Source of the DNA: Aquincolibacterium sp041674705
Lineage (GTDB): Bacteria > Omnitrophota > Omnitrophia > Omnitrophales > Aquincolibacteriaceae
Assembly (NCBI GenBank): GCA_041674705.1
Contig: JBAYVF010000008.1
Coordinates: 1-62,858, forward strand
Length of the DNA stretch: 62,858 bases
Direction of reading: 5' to 3'
This document shows, piece by piece, positions 32,701 through 35,700 of this stretch. The notes under the pieces are model-generated. The model made no database searches. It was not told the origin of the DNA and saw only the letters and a program-made list of their open reading frames with translations. Every line of letters begins with the position of its first letter. Within the stretch, counting starts at the first letter, position 1. The position numbers and the translations under genes are program-made.

Positions 32701-35700
32701 GGGGCACTGTGAGGGTGATCATCATGAGAGGCGTGCTTTATTCCCTTTGGCTGTTAGTTAAATCGGCTCGTCCCTCGCTGCGGGAAGATGCGCTGAAGCA
32801 GATTGGACGAAATGTGGAGGATGTTGCGCTCTGGTCCAAAGGGATTGCTGAAGAATCGATGAAGACAGCGAATCGTTTGTTTCATGCCGGTTTTTATTTC
32901 GGGATCGCCGGAATGATCACGATGATCGTTATCTTGGCGTTTTATGCCGCATCAGGTGTTGGTGCTGTCCAGTTTTTCTTTGCCTTGCCGCCGCTTTTCG
33001 TGATCCCGGCTGTTACGGCGTTTGCGTTGGCCGGTCTTATCCTTCTCTTGAGTGCCTTGCCTCGTCACTTGGACAGCTTTTTTCAGGCGTACTATAACGA
33101 TGAAGTGGCTTCTGCCAAGAATGAGAATTTGCCGCAGTCAACGAGGCTTTACAGATGGTTGACAAAGTACGCTCCTGCCTTGGGCGGGAAGATCGAGTCC
33201 AAATTCGCAAACGTACCACCGAAATTTGTTTTTAAATTAAATGCAGACGGAACGAAGATTGAAGAAACCAACGAAGATGATACCGGCGCTTTTCCGACGC
33301 AGACGCGTCTTTGGGCCAAGACAAACGCAGACTCAACAAGCGGGAAATCGTTCGAGTTTTCTGCGGGCGATTTTAAAGGAGATATTAATTCTAATTCCCT
33401 GAAGGGGACAGGGTTGCCGGATGGGTTATCTTTGGGATGGGATCAGACGACACTGGATGCTGCAAGAAAAGGGCTGGATAAAGCAAAGGAAAACCTTGAG
33501 ACTAAAAAAGCTGTCACAGGAAAAGTCCTTTCGAAAGAAGAGCGCAAGATGGTCAAGGATGAGATTAAGAGGGCAGAAGACGAGCTGAAGAAAGCAAAAA
33601 AAGAATGGCTGGATGCGCTCAATCGGACTCTTTCGATCAGGATGAGTAAAGCTGATTATGATGCGGTTTTTGATAATGTGTCGGTCCGCAAAAAACTCAA
33701 TCCTGACGAACAAGCTCTTTTGGAAAAAGCAAGAAACTCAGCTGCCATGTCAACTGGGGCGGAATTAAGGAACTTGAACCGGAGATTATTAGAGGTTTTT
33801 TACCCGCAGCAAATCAAGAAGAGCTCGGATGCTAATGTCCCCAAGGCGGAGGTTAGTGCCGCCGCGATTGAGACATTGGCTGAGCAATTAAAAGCAAAGA
33901 TAATCGCGGACCCGAGGGCTGTAGCTGCAAACGTGGTGGATCGTACGCGGACTATCGAGGTTCTTTATGGACAAACCCGGAGCACGAATCCGGCCGATCG
34001 GGAACATTCGATGAGGCAAATAAAAAATCTGCGAGCTGAGCAGAGCGCATGGGATAGTGCGTTGGAAAAATTGCGCCGAGATTATCGCCAAAGCGATGAT
34101 CCGTTTGCGGATAAGCTGGCAGAAACGTTTACTCTCATCCAGCAACGTTCTGAAATACGGGCGGAGACGCGGGAATCGGTGGAGAAGGAAGTCCGGACGG
34201 TCGCAGAGTTTCTTGCGAAGCGGAATGCCTTGGTTGAAAAAACAAAACTGTTGGTGGTCTTTGCAAACGAGGATGTGAGAGTGTCTATTTTAGCGGCCAA
34301 GCTTTATCTCTCGGGCATGGCCAAAGCGGTGGTGGTAGCGCCCAGCATCGGAGCGGCGGCTGTTAACTTTGACCCTGAAAAGATGGAGGCCTCCATCGCG
34401 TTCCTGGTGGCAGCCGGGATTCCTTATACGCAAGCGCAAAAGTTTCTTTTGAGCTGGAAACTCGGAACAAAGTCTGAAGTGCAGGTTTTTAAAGATATCC
34501 TGGCGGCGCTTGGGGTTCCGGAGACGGATATCATCACGGAGACAGGCGTCCCATTCTCAAAACAGCAAAGTATTATTTTTATGGATGCTCCCTTGAATCT
34601 GAGAGAAGCAAGGGGAGAAGTGAAGGCGAAATTCCCGGAGATCAAGGATCCCCGTCTCTATGGTCATGCGCCGGCTTTGCCGGATTTTTCTAAGATGAGC
34701 GACGCGGAGTTGGCCCGGACGGTTGAACGCGCGCTTGGGTTCATTCAAAAATTGAAAGATAACGGATCCGTCGAAATCCCGCAAGAGATCGCGGACTCCG
34801 TCCAAAGATTGCAGACCGGGACGCTGGTCGAGCGTTCTGAGGTCCGAAAACCTCTCGCGGATGAGATCAAGAAGCTTTGGCTGAAAGGTGTCGGGACGGA
34901 TAAATACCTTCTGCCCCCGGCGAGCATTCTTCCCGGCCGGGAGGGATTTGAGCTTATCGTGCTCGAGAAAAAACAGACGATCGAAAGAGAACGCGCTAAG
35001 CCGCCTTTTGATTCGACTCCGGTCAATCTTCCATTTGAAGTCCCGTTCAGCAGCGATGCCTTGACCTTTGGGAAGATCATTCAGCGCCATCCGGAGCAGA
35101 CCCTCAAACAAATAAAGATCGAGGGTGTTCCTGTTTTTATCCAGCGTAATTATGCGCCGGTTTACCCGAATCATTTTATGGTCGTGATCGATCCTGCTTC
35201 GCATCACAATCAGACGATGGATCAGGCGTCACTCTTGATCGCGCTTAAGGCACTTGAGCAGATCGGGGATGAAGATGCGTTCCTTGGAATGAACGTGGGG
35301 AAAGCGGCCTCGGCATCGATCAATTCCCAGCACTTACCGGGTGGTTTTGTGAAACGGGCCCGTGTCGAAAGAAGGCCGGTCGCGAAGACGATCGTTGCTT
35401 CTTCGGAGACTGGGGCGTCGGTCGGGGAACTTTGGGGTGATGCGGAGCCGACGTTCATTGTGAAGGCTCCTTCGCTCGAGAGCCTTGCCGCGTATGCGTC
35501 GCTCGTTTCAGACTTCTTGCTGGAATTGGATATACCTTCCACTCTTTTTATCCGGCCGGGATCGGCGAACCGGTCCTGGACGATGTATATCGAACCGCGT
35601 TCGCGTGTGCGCCCGGAGTTTTTCCCCGGGAATGCAGGTTTCGCGGAGATCATGCTCGGAAGGATCTCTTCGGATGGGAAAAAAGAAATCCGCGAAGAGG

